Below are positions 7,303-14,415 of a DNA stretch of 16,174 nucleotides, in pieces. How positions within the stretch are numbered: the stretch's first letter is position 1; every line of letters begins with the position of its first letter. Origin of the DNA: Cyanobacteria bacterium UBA4641 (GTDB lineage: Bacteria; Cyanobacteriota; Vampirovibrionia; Gastranaerophilales; Gastranaerophilaceae). The notes below the pieces were generated by a model, which saw only the letters and a program-made list of their open reading frames with translations, did no database searches and had not been told where the DNA came from. Position numbers and translations under genes: made by a program. The DNA lies in contig DHMN01000032.1 of assembly GCA_002405805.1 (NCBI GenBank), positions 8,769 through 24,942 on the forward strand, given 5' to 3'.

Positions 7303-8244
7303 TTACCCCACTTTGATTTCTTTTTGAGATTCAATATAGCGAGAGGCGTAGACTGCGCTGATTGCACCATCTGATGCAGCTGTTATAACTTGGCGCAGAG
7401 GAGTTACCCTAACATCACCAACAGCGAAAACTCCATCAACAGAAGTTTTCATTGTTTCATCAGTCAAAATAAACCCTTTTGAATCTTGCGCAATTTGTCC
7501 TGAAAAATTATCGACATTTGGAGAAATTCCGATATATGGAAACACCCCATCTACAGCCAATTTCGTTGTTTCTTTAGATTTCACATTTTCCAGTACAAGC
7601 GATTTGACACAATCCTCACCAACGATTTCTTTTACTACCGAATCAAATACAAATTCAAGTTTAGGATTTTCAAAAGCTCGACATTGAACAATTTTGTCAG
7701 CTCGTAATTCATCCCTACGGTGAACTAAATAAACTTTTGATGCAAATCTTGTCAAATAAATTGCCTCTTCAACAGCAGAATTTCCGCCACCGACAACTGC
7801 AACAACTTTGTCTTTATAAAATGCACCATCACAAACCGCACAGTAGCTAACTCCGCGTCCGACAAATTCTTTTTCACCTTTTACGCCCAGCTTCATAGGT
7901 TTTGCACCTGTTGCAATAATGACAGTTTTTGCTCTAAATTCATGCTCTTTTGTTTTAATAACTTTTGGATTTGAAATCAAATCGACAGACAAAATTTCCT
8001 GCATTGGGAATTTATTAATGCCAAATTTGTCAGCCTGCTCTTCAAACTTTTCCATAAGTTCATAACCACCAATACAAACAAATCCGGGGTAATTTTCAAG
8101 TTCCAAATAATTTGAAGGCTGACCGCCGAGCATACTTATATCGATAATCGCGGTAGATAATTCGCCCCTTGCTGCGTATAAACCTGCTGAAAATCCCGCA
8201 GGACCGCCACCCAAAATTACTGTGTCAAACTCTAAAATTTGCAT
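7303..8244 (-). CDS. trxB: Thioredoxin reductase
   Basis: A low-molecular-weight FAD enzyme that uses NADPH to reduce thioredoxin in the cytosol. Its 313 residues match the family. The FAD site is GGGPAG (12-17), and the redox-active pair is CAVC (Cys135/Cys138) followed by DG. The NADPH site is GGGNSA (152-157) with HRRDELR (175-181), the arginines that select NADPH; a second FAD contact is GDVR near the C-terminus. GAGGAG six bases before the ATG gives a strong start. It is the last gene of the pgi operon, 20 bases after the secreted unknown, and no clear terminator follows. No thioredoxin gene is present in the window. Confidence 0.95.
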   Translation of the reverse strand: MQILEFDTVILGGGPAGFSAGLYAARGELSTAIIDISMLGGQPSNYLELENYPGFVCIGGYELMEKFEEQADKFGINKFPMQEILSVDLISNPKVIKTKEHEFRAKTVIIATGAKPMKLGVKGEKEFVGRGVSYCAVCDGAFYKDKVVAVVGGGNSAVEEAIYLTRFASKVYLVHRRDELRADKIVQCRAFENPKLEFVFDSVVKEIVGEDCVKSLVLENVKSKETTKLAVDGVFPYIGISPNVDNFSGQIAQDSKGFILTDETMKTSVDGVFAVGDVRVTPLRQVITAASDGAISAVYASRYIESQKEIKVG

Positions 8245-8264
8245 ATTTAACTCCTCAAAACTTT

Positions 8265-8765
8265 TTACTCAACATCTTGACCTGCAATTCGCTCTCCTAT
8301 CACGAGATATTTTGCAGTTTCCGTTTTCATAACACGCCCATCAACATCTGATAGAGTCTTGAGTTTTAGGACATCATAACCTTCAAACCTGTCTCCTTTT
8401 ATGGAAATCGTGACGGTATCTGACAATAACTTGCTACCGTTTTTACCTGATTTTGAAAACTCGACATTTCCATTATGAACATTTTGAATAGTTATTTGTG
8501 CTGATGCTCCTGAAAACGGATTACTTAATTTTATGACGTCAAACTCTTGCGATATGTTCCACAAATCTAAGCCTTTTTCTTTAAAAGTTGCAGGAGAATC
8601 GGTACTGACTCTGACAGATTTTACTCTCCAAGAGCCGAAAAATCCGTTTGGAACTTTTTCCACACTGCCTTTTAAAACCATATCTGAAGAGTATGATTGC
8701 GCAAAAAAACATGGAACAATGCAAAGTAAAAAGATTAAAAAATTTTTTATAATTGATTTAAACAT
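8265..8765 (-). CDS. Secreted protein of unknown function (pgi-trxB operon)
   Basis: A 166-residue protein that I do not recognise. Residues 1-23 are a signal peptide (two early lysines, a hydrophobic run, then FFAQSYS), so it is exported. The cysteine at 19 follows a proline and does not form a proper lipobox. The mature part is about 140 residues rich in alternating hydrophobic and polar residues (ITIQNV, VTISIKGD, VLKLKTL), suggesting a beta-rich fold, and has no cysteine. The ATG overlaps the pgi stop by one base (TAATG) and trxB starts 20 bases later, so the three genes are translated from one message. The strict coupling of an envelope protein to two cytosolic enzymes is odd and its reason is unknown. 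Confidence 0.8.
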   Translation of the reverse strand: MFKSIIKNFLIFLLCIVPCFFAQSYSSDMVLKGSVEKVPNGFFGSWRVKSVRVSTDSPATFKEKGLDLWNISQEFDVIKLSNPFSGASAQITIQNVHNGNVEFSKSGKNGSKLLSDTVTISIKGDRFEGYDVLKLKTLSDVDGRVMKTETAKYLVIGERIAGQDVE

Positions 8766-10171
8766 TAAGAACCTAAACTTGCAAGATTTGACATTTTTGT
8801 TTGAAGAGTTTTGGCTGAATCCTCATAACCGGCTCTCCCCATCAATGCATAAGTGTAATTTTTAGCCTGTTCAACCCCCGATTGACTATAGGTATCAACA
8901 TTATATAATTCACCTGCAATGGCAGTCTGAACCTCTAACATGTACAATAATTGCGCGACATTATAACCATCAACTTTTGGCAAAGAAATTGTCACAGTAG
9001 GGCGAGCATAATCAGACAATGAAACTTTTGTAGAATCAGCCTCAGCATTCATCAAATCGTTCATTGTTTTGCCACCAAGATAACCAATCCCTGTGTATTC
9101 AAATATTTTTGGGATATCCAAAGTTGTATCAAAGTTTTCAACCCTAATAAAATTAATAATTTTATCATTTGGTCCTTCGTTAAACAATTGGAATTGAGAA
9201 TGTTGGTCAGTCGCACCAAGTGCCTTAATTGGAGTAGGTCCGACATGGGTGTGATTACCTTGCAAATCTTCATGTTTTCCTAAAGATTCTGCCCACAATT
9301 GAACATACCAATCAGAAACATATCTTAATTTGCTTGAATATGGCATCATTACAGACAAATTTTTACCTTTTTTAACATCCATAAGGTACTGAATCAGTGC
9401 ATTTTGAGCAGCAATATTTTCACAGATGTTAGTGTTTTTCAAAGCCAAATCCATGTCTTTGATACCATTCATAATTTCATCAATATCAATACCAACAAGC
9501 GCTAATGGCAATAAACCGACAGCGGAGAATACAGAAAATCTACCGCCAACATCATCAGGAACGACGAAAGTTTTATACCCTTCTTGCTCCGCGATTTGTC
9601 TTAGCACACCGGTTTGTTTATCAGTTGTTGCTACAACATTTTTGCGATATTCATCTTCACCCAAAACTTGTTCCAAACGGTCTTTTACAACCATAAATTG
9701 TGCCATTGTTTCGGCTGTAGAACCTGATTTTGTAATCACATTAACCAAAGTTTTTTTCAAATCTAAAACGTCCAAAAGTCCGTTCATTGTATCAGGGTCA
9801 ATGTTATCCAAAAAGAAAATTCTAGGGTAATTGTTACGCTGTTCAGGGGTTAAAAGATTCCAGTACGGTTTCAATAAGGCTTCTGAAATTGCCATACCAC
9901 CCAAAGCTGAACCACCGATACCTAGGACTAAAACATTATCAAATCTGCCACGAACCATTGATGCATATTCTTTGACATACCAAAGAGTTTCTTCATTGTA
10001 GCCAAGATTCAACCATTGTAACATTTGACCTGGTTTATCTTTACGTTTATTCAAATCTGCTATGATTTCAGTAATTCTATCTTTATATTGAGCAAATTCA
10101 CTAGCTAAATCTAAACCGTTTTCTTGTCCCACAACATTACAATCCGCATTTCGGCAGTCAAATTTAATCAT
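8765..10171 (-). CDS. pgi: Glucose-6-phosphate isomerase
   Basis: Interconverts glucose-6-phosphate and fructose-6-phosphate in the cytosol. At 468 residues it belongs to the shorter cyanobacterial/Gram-positive type rather than the ~550-residue enterobacterial type. Sugar-phosphate-binding motifs are LGIGGSALGG (83-92) and KSGSTAET (148-155), with VGGRFSVFSAVG (208-219). Catalytic residues are Glu295 in WAESLGK, His324 in TDQHSQ and Lys437 in GVEQAKNY; all are present. AGGGA before the ATG supports the start. The gene heads an operon with a secreted unknown and trxB. No strong promoter is seen upstream, though TATATAAAAT occurs about 50 bases before the ATG. Confidence 0.95.
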   Translation of the reverse strand: MIKFDCRNADCNVVGQENGLDLASEFAQYKDRITEIIADLNKRKDKPGQMLQWLNLGYNEETLWYVKEYASMVRGRFDNVLVLGIGGSALGGMAISEALLKPYWNLLTPEQRNNYPRIFFLDNIDPDTMNGLLDVLDLKKTLVNVITKSGSTAETMAQFMVVKDRLEQVLGEDEYRKNVVATTDKQTGVLRQIAEQEGYKTFVVPDDVGGRFSVFSAVGLLPLALVGIDIDEIMNGIKDMDLALKNTNICENIAAQNALIQYLMDVKKGKNLSVMMPYSSKLRYVSDWYVQLWAESLGKHEDLQGNHTHVGPTPIKALGATDQHSQFQLFNEGPNDKIINFIRVENFDTTLDIPKIFEYTGIGYLGGKTMNDLMNAEADSTKVSLSDYARPTVTISLPKVDGYNVAQLLYMLEVQTAIAGELYNVDTYSQSGVEQAKNYTYALMGRAGYEDSAKTLQTKMSNLASLGS

Positions 10172-10301
10172 TTAATCCCTAATACCCTTTCATTAACGCG
10201 CCTAACCTATACTTTTATTTTATATAATCAAGTCCAAATTTCAAGTGTCATAAGTACAATTTTGATTACGTCGGTAATCCACTACACATAAGATTAAGTA
10301 G

Positions 10302-10321
10302 GGTGGGCTCACTAGCCCACC
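10302..10321. repeat. GC-rich perfect hairpin
   Basis: GGTGGGCT (10302-10309) and AGCCCACC (10314-10321) form an 8-bp perfect stem with loop CACT, standing out in AT-rich surroundings. It may be a terminator-like or repeat element; no T-run follows on either strand. Confidence 0.55.
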
Positions 10322-10335
10322 TGTAAAATGATTAA

Positions 10336-10439
10336 TATCTAACTACATAGTCTTAATACGTTCAGTTAGAGATTCTGAATAGCAAGAATATTATGTGTTC
10401 ATACTTCACACAAATTTTCTAAGCTTTCAGAATGACAAT
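10336..10439. repeat. Dispersed hairpin repeat, copy B
   Basis: Shares with the left-edge copy, in the same order, ATCTAACTA (10337-10345), GTTCAGTTAGAG (10360-10371), arm ATTCTGAA (10372-10379), arm TTCAGAAT (10426-10433) and GACAAT. Each arm differs from copy A by one base, and the changes are compensating, so pairing is kept. The region between the arms is 46 bases here, against 5 in copy A. Confidence 0.55.
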
Positions 10440-10506
10440 ATAAAAAGGTCATGTCACTACTAGGAACATCGACTTGGAAATGCAGCATTGGTTTTTACGG
10501 AGGTAG

Positions 10507-10526
10507 GTCGGCTTTACTAAGTCGAC
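10507..10526 (-). terminator. Hairpin after rlmD, possible terminator
   Basis: GTCGGCTT and AAGTCGAC pair over 8 positions (one G-U in one orientation) with loop TACT, 6 bases beyond the rlmD stop. No T-run follows, so intrinsic termination would be weak. Confidence 0.3.
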
Positions 10527-10532
10527 TGGAGC

Positions 10533-11885
10533 TTACCCCTTTTTCACTATTGCGACATTTTCCACATGGTAAGTGTGACAAAACATGTCAAATGGCTGAA
10601 CTGATTCAACAGAAAAGCCATGTTCTGTCAGATATTTCAAATCGCGCGCAAGAGTTGCAGGGTTACAACTTACATAAATAATAGTATTATTGGTAAGTCT
10701 GATTGCCTCATCAAGGGAGTCTTTTGTACAACCTTTTCGGGGAGGGTCAAGAATTATCGCATCAAATTTGCGCTTTTCTTTTGCAAAAAATTTCGCCGCA
10801 TCCATATTGTGAATTTCGACATTTTTAATGCGATTTGTCAGAACGACTTCTCTTGCTTTGTCACAAGACTCTTTGTTTTCTTCTACTGTCACAACTTTTT
10901 TGCAAACATCAGAAACACAAATCCCAAATGATGAAATTCCTGCATAAGCATCCAAAACAGTCGGTGATTCAAAGTTGTCCTTTAAGTAATTTTTGACATA
11001 TTTAAAAATATTTTCGGCACTTTTGGGATTTACTTGAAAAAATGTTGAGACTCCGATTTTGAAAGTTTTATCTATTAATTTTTCCTCAACATAATCCTGC
11101 CCACAAAGACATTCGGTTTTGTTACCTAAAATAACATTTGTTTTTTTAGAATTGTAATTGACACAAACGCCAACAACTTCGTCAAACTCATCATAAATGC
11201 ATTTGGCAAAATCTTTTAACCTGTCAAAACATTTAGTCGCATTTACAACAAGGGTAACTAAGATTTTTCCGTTATAAACAGAACTTCTCAATACAATATG
11301 GCGCAAATCACCGGAATGTTTTTTTTCAACAAACCCTTGTACTCCAAAATCAAAAGCTTTTTCACGAATAAAATTAATAATATCATCACAAATTTCAGGC
11401 TGTATCGGACAATATTTGATATTTACAATTTCATGAGTTTTTGGTTTGTAATATCCAGCCAAAATTCTGCCTGAATTTTTTGTCCTTGAAACAGGATATT
11501 GAATTTTGTGTCTGTAATTTTTCTGTTCTGGACTTGGGATAGTCGGTTTAACCATAATATCAAGTCCTCCGATTCTATCCATCGCATCTTGCGTAATTTC
11601 TTGTTTTATCTGCAATTGATAGTCATAGTCGATAAATTGCAACTGACATGCTCCACAGGCATTATACATAGGGCAAAACGGCTTTACTCTATGTTTTGAT
11701 GGTGTAATTATTTCAACAATTTGCCCTTGAGCAAAAGTTTTGTTTACTTTTGTTATTTTAAATTTTATTTCATCTTCAGGGCAAGTATTCTCGATAAAAA
11801 CAACACAATTGTCAACTCTTGCAATCCCTGCACCTTCGTTAGTTAATTTTTCTATCTTTGCAATATATTCTTCATTTACTTTCAT
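10533..11885 (-). CDS. rlmD: 23S rRNA (uracil-5-)-methyltransferase, RlmD/RlmCD family
   Basis: A SAM-dependent enzyme that methylates C5 of a uridine in 23S rRNA, 450 residues. An N-terminal TRAM domain (about 1-60) is followed by cysteines at 71, 77, 80 and 159 that would bind a [4Fe-4S] cluster, then the methyltransferase domain. Visible there are FFQVNP (282-287), SAM loop LDAYAGISSFG (311-321), DPPRKGC (380-386), catalytic Cys407 in VSCNPATLARD and the likely base Glu442. The TrmA/RlmC/RlmD group is certain; the exact uridine (1939, 747 or both) cannot be told from sequence alone. The start is the natural TRAM beginning, but no ribosome site is present and a TATAAT lies 6 bases before the ATG, suggesting a leaderless or near-leaderless message. 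Confidence 0.9.
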   Translation of the reverse strand: MKVNEEYIAKIEKLTNEGAGIARVDNCVVFIENTCPEDEIKFKITKVNKTFAQGQIVEIITPSKHRVKPFCPMYNACGACQLQFIDYDYQLQIKQEITQDAMDRIGGLDIMVKPTIPSPEQKNYRHKIQYPVSRTKNSGRILAGYYKPKTHEIVNIKYCPIQPEICDDIINFIREKAFDFGVQGFVEKKHSGDLRHIVLRSSVYNGKILVTLVVNATKCFDRLKDFAKCIYDEFDEVVGVCVNYNSKKTNVILGNKTECLCGQDYVEEKLIDKTFKIGVSTFFQVNPKSAENIFKYVKNYLKDNFESPTVLDAYAGISSFGICVSDVCKKVVTVEENKESCDKAREVVLTNRIKNVEIHNMDAAKFFAKEKRKFDAIILDPPRKGCTKDSLDEAIRLTNNTIIYVSCNPATLARDLKYLTEHGFSVESVQPFDMFCHTYHVENVAIVKKG

Positions 11886-11891
11886 ATATTA

Positions 11892-11897
11892 ATTATA
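11892..11897 (-). promoter_or_regulatory. -10 box of rlmD, close to the start codon
   Basis: Perfect minus-strand TATAAT, only 6 bases before the ATG at 11885. The -35 position is poor (TTAAAT at 18 bases). If used, transcription begins at or next to the start codon, in keeping with the missing ribosome site. Confidence 0.45.
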
Positions 11898-11917
11898 CCT
11901 TAAACAATCTTTATAAT

Positions 11918-11946
11918 TTAACATATTGTACAAATTATGGTATTAT
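11918..11946 (+). promoter_or_regulatory. Promoter of the lipoprotein gene
   Basis: TTAACA (11918-11923) and TATTAT (11941-11946) each match five of six consensus bases and are exactly 17 apart. Transcription would start near 11953. A second TATAAT at 11960-11965 overlaps the ribosome site AGGGAGA and is less likely. Confidence 0.6.
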
Positions 11947-11978
11947 ATTTACTACAGTATAATAGGGAGAGTATTTTA

Positions 11979-12857
11979 ATGAAGAGACTTATTTTATCTT
12001 TGCTAATGTTAGTTCCACTTGTTGCAGGGTGCGCAAATATTGACACAAAGATTACCATAAACGATGACAAATCAGCATCTGTGGCATCATCAATCACTTA
12101 TCAAGGCGATTTGTCAGACAAAACTGATTTTATCGGACAAAATATTGAAAGCAATTATGACAAATTTTTGGATGATTCATACAAAGTTGAAAACGCTTAT
12201 GGCGCAAAATTATCAACAATTACAGCATCTAAATCTGTCAAAAATTTAAAATACACTGATTTAGACTTATCATCTTTAGGTTTTGTATCTAATTTGCCAA
12301 GCAAAAAATTTATCGAAATTAAGAAAAACTTCTTGGTATCATCTTTCAATGTCGATATGACTTATGATTACAAAACACAAGCTGAAAAGTTCCAAAAAGT
12401 TGAACAAAATACTCAAAAGCCAAAAGTTCAAAACGCTGATGGAGGTTTGACTCCTGAATACTTCCAAAAATATGGCGATTCAGCTGATTTTGATACTGAT
12501 AACTCTGATGCGGTTGCAGATAACTTGGATGAAGCAACAAAACAATTTACTAAAGAATCTATGCCTGCAACAGAACCTGAGCAAAAACTGACAGATGAAG
12601 ACTTAAAAACTTCATTAAGTATTCAGGTTCCATCATTTGCATCTTACAACAATGCCGATTCAATGTCAGGTAATATCTACACTTGGAATATCAAAAAAGA
12701 TGCTCCGACAACAATCAAATTGCAATATGTTCAATATAGCGGTTTTGCAATTGCATTTATAATTTTATTAGGCGTATTAGTTCTAGTATTAGTTGCAAAA
12801 AGAATTATTAAGCGTGACTCTCAAAAACGTATAGATAATATCGAAAACGTTGTTTAG
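11979..12857 (+). CDS. LppM-like lipoprotein with C-terminal membrane segment
   Basis: A 292-residue exported protein. The signal peptide ends in the lipobox LVAGC, so Cys18 should be lipid-modified. The segment after it (a short beta pattern with INDDKSASVASSITY) resembles the LppM/DUF3153 lipoprotein family seen in actinobacteria and cyanobacteria. An acidic, glutamine- and asparagine-rich stretch lies at about 135-215, and a single membrane helix at 255-273 is followed by a basic tail (KRIIKR). The protein is thus held at both ends, with the bulk outside the cytoplasm. The start at 11979 has AGGGAGA upstream; an in-frame ATG at 11937 overlaps the promoter and is rejected. Function is unknown. 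It is monocistronic, closed by a strong terminator. Confidence 0.8.
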   Translation: MKRLILSLLMLVPLVAGCANIDTKITINDDKSASVASSITYQGDLSDKTDFIGQNIESNYDKFLDDSYKVENAYGAKLSTITASKSVKNLKYTDLDLSSLGFVSNLPSKKFIEIKKNFLVSSFNVDMTYDYKTQAEKFQKVEQNTQKPKVQNADGGLTPEYFQKYGDSADFDTDNSDAVADNLDEATKQFTKESMPATEPEQKLTDEDLKTSLSIQVPSFASYNNADSMSGNIYTWNIKKDAPTTIKLQYVQYSGFAIAFIILLGVLVLVLVAKRIIKRDSQKRIDNIENVV

Positions 12858-12881
12858 AACTAAAATTAAATAATGATAAAT

Positions 12882-12915
12882 AAAAGAGACTGAAAAACAA
12901 ATTCAGTCTCTTTTT
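12882..12915. terminator. Bidirectional terminator between convergent genes
   Basis: AAAAGAGACTGAA and TTCAGTCTCTTTT form a 13-bp perfect stem with a 7-base loop, flanked by A-run and T-run. It serves the lipoprotein gene on the plus strand and the pilin-like gene on the minus strand. Confidence 0.9.
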
Positions 12916-12940
12916 ATATGGTTTAAATTTAATCTTTCAT

Positions 12941-13852
12941 TTATTTTGAAGGCTCGACACATCTTGTTGCAGATGCCCAACCTAATCTTTTACCGGCTTG
13001 GCATTTGCGGTATTCCATATTTTTATTTTTCATAGCCCACGCAGTACAGCCTAAACCGTTGTATTTTGTTGCATGCGGAGTCTCTCTCAGACAATTGTAA
13101 TCAAATGAAAAATCATCACCATAAAATCCCATAGGCAAAACATTGTTTCCTGACAAATAAAAGCCAAAAACATCAACGCCAAGCATATTCGGTATTGCAG
13201 GGCCATTTACATCGACATAAATCACACCGCAAAATGGTCGCTCTATTGGGTCAACTGACGGCACAATTCCGTTACAGTAGGTTGAACTTGTCTTTAGCGC
13301 AATTGAACCCCCATCAAGCAATGATACATAAACAGAAGATGCTTGAGGGTCTGCTTGTTGGTATTGAACTGGCTTTTGAGGTTGCTCAGAGTCAGTATTG
13401 TCCTCATCTTGAGACTCAAGCCCTGCTTTATCATTTGCGACAAGGCTTTCTTGAGGTTGAGCTGATGTAATAGCAAAAGGCTCCATATCATCAGTTATGA
13501 CAGTTGTAGCCACACCATTCAATGTTCTATATCCGTTTGGGGCAAAACAACCTTTATCTGACGCACCACAATATGACATTATTTGAAGTTTTTTGCCAAG
13601 TTCTTTTATGATGGCTTCTGCTTTGTTATTACTAGCTTTTACACTGTCCCAATTCATTGGGTACTTGTTATTATTAGCTTTTGCAGTTTCATCAAAGGCG
13701 GTTTGAAGTTTTGATTGAGCAGTTGTCAGTGTATCAATATATTTTTGCGACCCCTGCTTATGTATGACATTTGGAATTGTCAAAGTAAATAAAAATCCGA
13801 CAAGAGCAAGCACAATTAATACTTCTGCTAAGGTGAAAGCTTTCTTTTTCAT
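12941..13852 (-). CDS. Type IV pilin / pseudopilin-like protein
   Basis: A 303-residue protein with a class III (prepilin) signal: MKKKA|FTLAEVLIVLALVGFLFTLTIP, cut before Phe6, Glu10 being the conserved Glu5 of the mature form. The first ~25 mature residues form the assembly helix. An acidic, Gln/Pro-rich linker at about 132-170 precedes a C-terminal domain with VDVNGPAIPNMLGVDVF (213-229), a D-x-N-G..PN pattern common in pseudopilins and perhaps metal-binding. Eight cysteines (95, 102, 193, 208, 254, 269, 284, 298) suggest several disulfides. Ala at -1 instead of Gly is allowed by PilD. GAGG upstream supports the start. No assembly ATPase, peptidase or other pilin gene is nearby, so it is an orphan. 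Its role (pilus, secretion or surface adhesin) is unknown. Confidence 0.85.
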   Translation of the reverse strand: MKKKAFTLAEVLIVLALVGFLFTLTIPNVIHKQGSQKYIDTLTTAQSKLQTAFDETAKANNNKYPMNWDSVKASNNKAEAIIKELGKKLQIMSYCGASDKGCFAPNGYRTLNGVATTVITDDMEPFAITSAQPQESLVANDKAGLESQDEDNTDSEQPQKPVQYQQADPQASSVYVSLLDGGSIALKTSSTYCNGIVPSVDPIERPFCGVIYVDVNGPAIPNMLGVDVFGFYLSGNNVLPMGFYGDDFSFDYNCLRETPHATKYNGLGCTAWAMKNKNMEYRKCQAGKRLGWASATRCVEPSK

Positions 13853-13932
13853 AATACCTCGTTTATTTTCTACATTCTTAGTTTAACATTTATTTGAGAA
13901 ATAGTCATCATGCCAAAGTTTTAGTTTTGCAG

Positions 13933-13961
13933 TTGAAAAACGATGAAAAATTTGTTAAAAT
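13933..13961 (+). promoter_or_regulatory. Promoter of the small secreted-protein pair
   Basis: TTGAAA (13933-13938) and TAAAAT (13956-13961) are 17 bases apart, each five of six matches, with TGT just before the -10 (extended -10). Transcription would start near 13968, before GGAG at 13982. Confidence 0.65.
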
Positions 13962-13991
13962 GGATATGTTATATATTTTTTGGAGTTTACT

Positions 13992-14396
13992 ATGAAAAAG
14001 TTTTTAAGCTTAGTATTAAGCATGTCAATTATTTCTATTGGTTCAATTTCACTTGCGACAGGTTATTATTGCCCATCAGAAAGCGAATATAGAGCAAAAG
14101 AAGATTCCTTTATGCAAAGAGTTTCCAATCCATCAATAAGTAATGCAGAGTTTTTGCGCATTTCAGATGAAAATGAAGCTTATGACTTATCGGTTTTTAA
14201 GAACTGCTTAGGATATATAAAAACAACCCCTAACCCTGATTGCTCAAAGGTTTCTATGTTGCAAAACGCATATTTTTCACAACTTGGCAGTAATGCTGCA
14301 GGAGCAAAGGCTCAAGTTTATGATGCATTAAAATATCTTGGCAACAAATGTCAAGTTGAACAATCTGTGTTAAAAATGTTTCTTCAAGCAAACTAG
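13992..14396 (+). CDS. Small secreted four-cysteine protein, paralogue 1
   Basis: A 134-residue protein that I do not recognise. Residues 1-22 are a signal peptide ending SISLA, so it is exported. The mature part is mostly helical by composition and keeps four cysteines shared with the next gene: YCPS (Cys27), NCLGY, PDCSK and NKC. A shared signature KTTxxPDCSK lies near its middle. These cysteines probably form two disulfides. The ATG at 13992 has GGAG six bases upstream; a TTG at 13980 in frame is rejected. The stop is 19 bases before its paralogue, and both share one promoter. No enzyme motif is visible; a periplasmic or surface role is inferred from export alone. Confidence 0.78.
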   Translation: MKKFLSLVLSMSIISIGSISLATGYYCPSESEYRAKEDSFMQRVSNPSISNAEFLRISDENEAYDLSVFKNCLGYIKTTPNPDCSKVSMLQNAYFSQLGSNAAGAKAQVYDALKYLGNKCQVEQSVLKMFLQAN

Positions 14397-14415
14397 AATT
14401 ATATAGGGAATTTTT

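Larger units (their letters stand above)
10172..10532. other. Intergenic gap with several hairpins
   Basis: No gene is supported in these 361 bases between rlmD and pgi. From left to right they hold an AT-rich pgi leader, a small hairpin (GATTAC/GTAATC, 10264-10279), a strong GC hairpin (10302-10321), repeat copy B (10336-10439) and a hairpin next to the rlmD stop (10507-10526). None has a clear T-run on the minus strand. Confidence 0.7.

Noticed and set aside
9426..9830. Plus-strand open frame of 134 codons inside pgi
   Set aside because: It is antisense to a fully conserved pgi with intact catalytic residues and has no family resemblance.
10264..10440. Possible CRISPR or attachment site in the hairpin-rich gap
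   Set aside because: The hairpins differ from each other, spacing is irregular, there are no regular spacers and no cas or integrase gene is present. The nearest tRNA is far away.
10451..10681. Plus-strand open frame of 76 codons entering rlmD from the intergenic gap
   Set aside because: It overlaps the conserved C-terminus of rlmD on the other strand, lacks a ribosome site and shows no domain.
11937..11978. Earlier in-frame start of the lipoprotein gene
   Set aside because: It lies in the promoter and would put 14 residues in front of a standard lipoprotein signal peptide.
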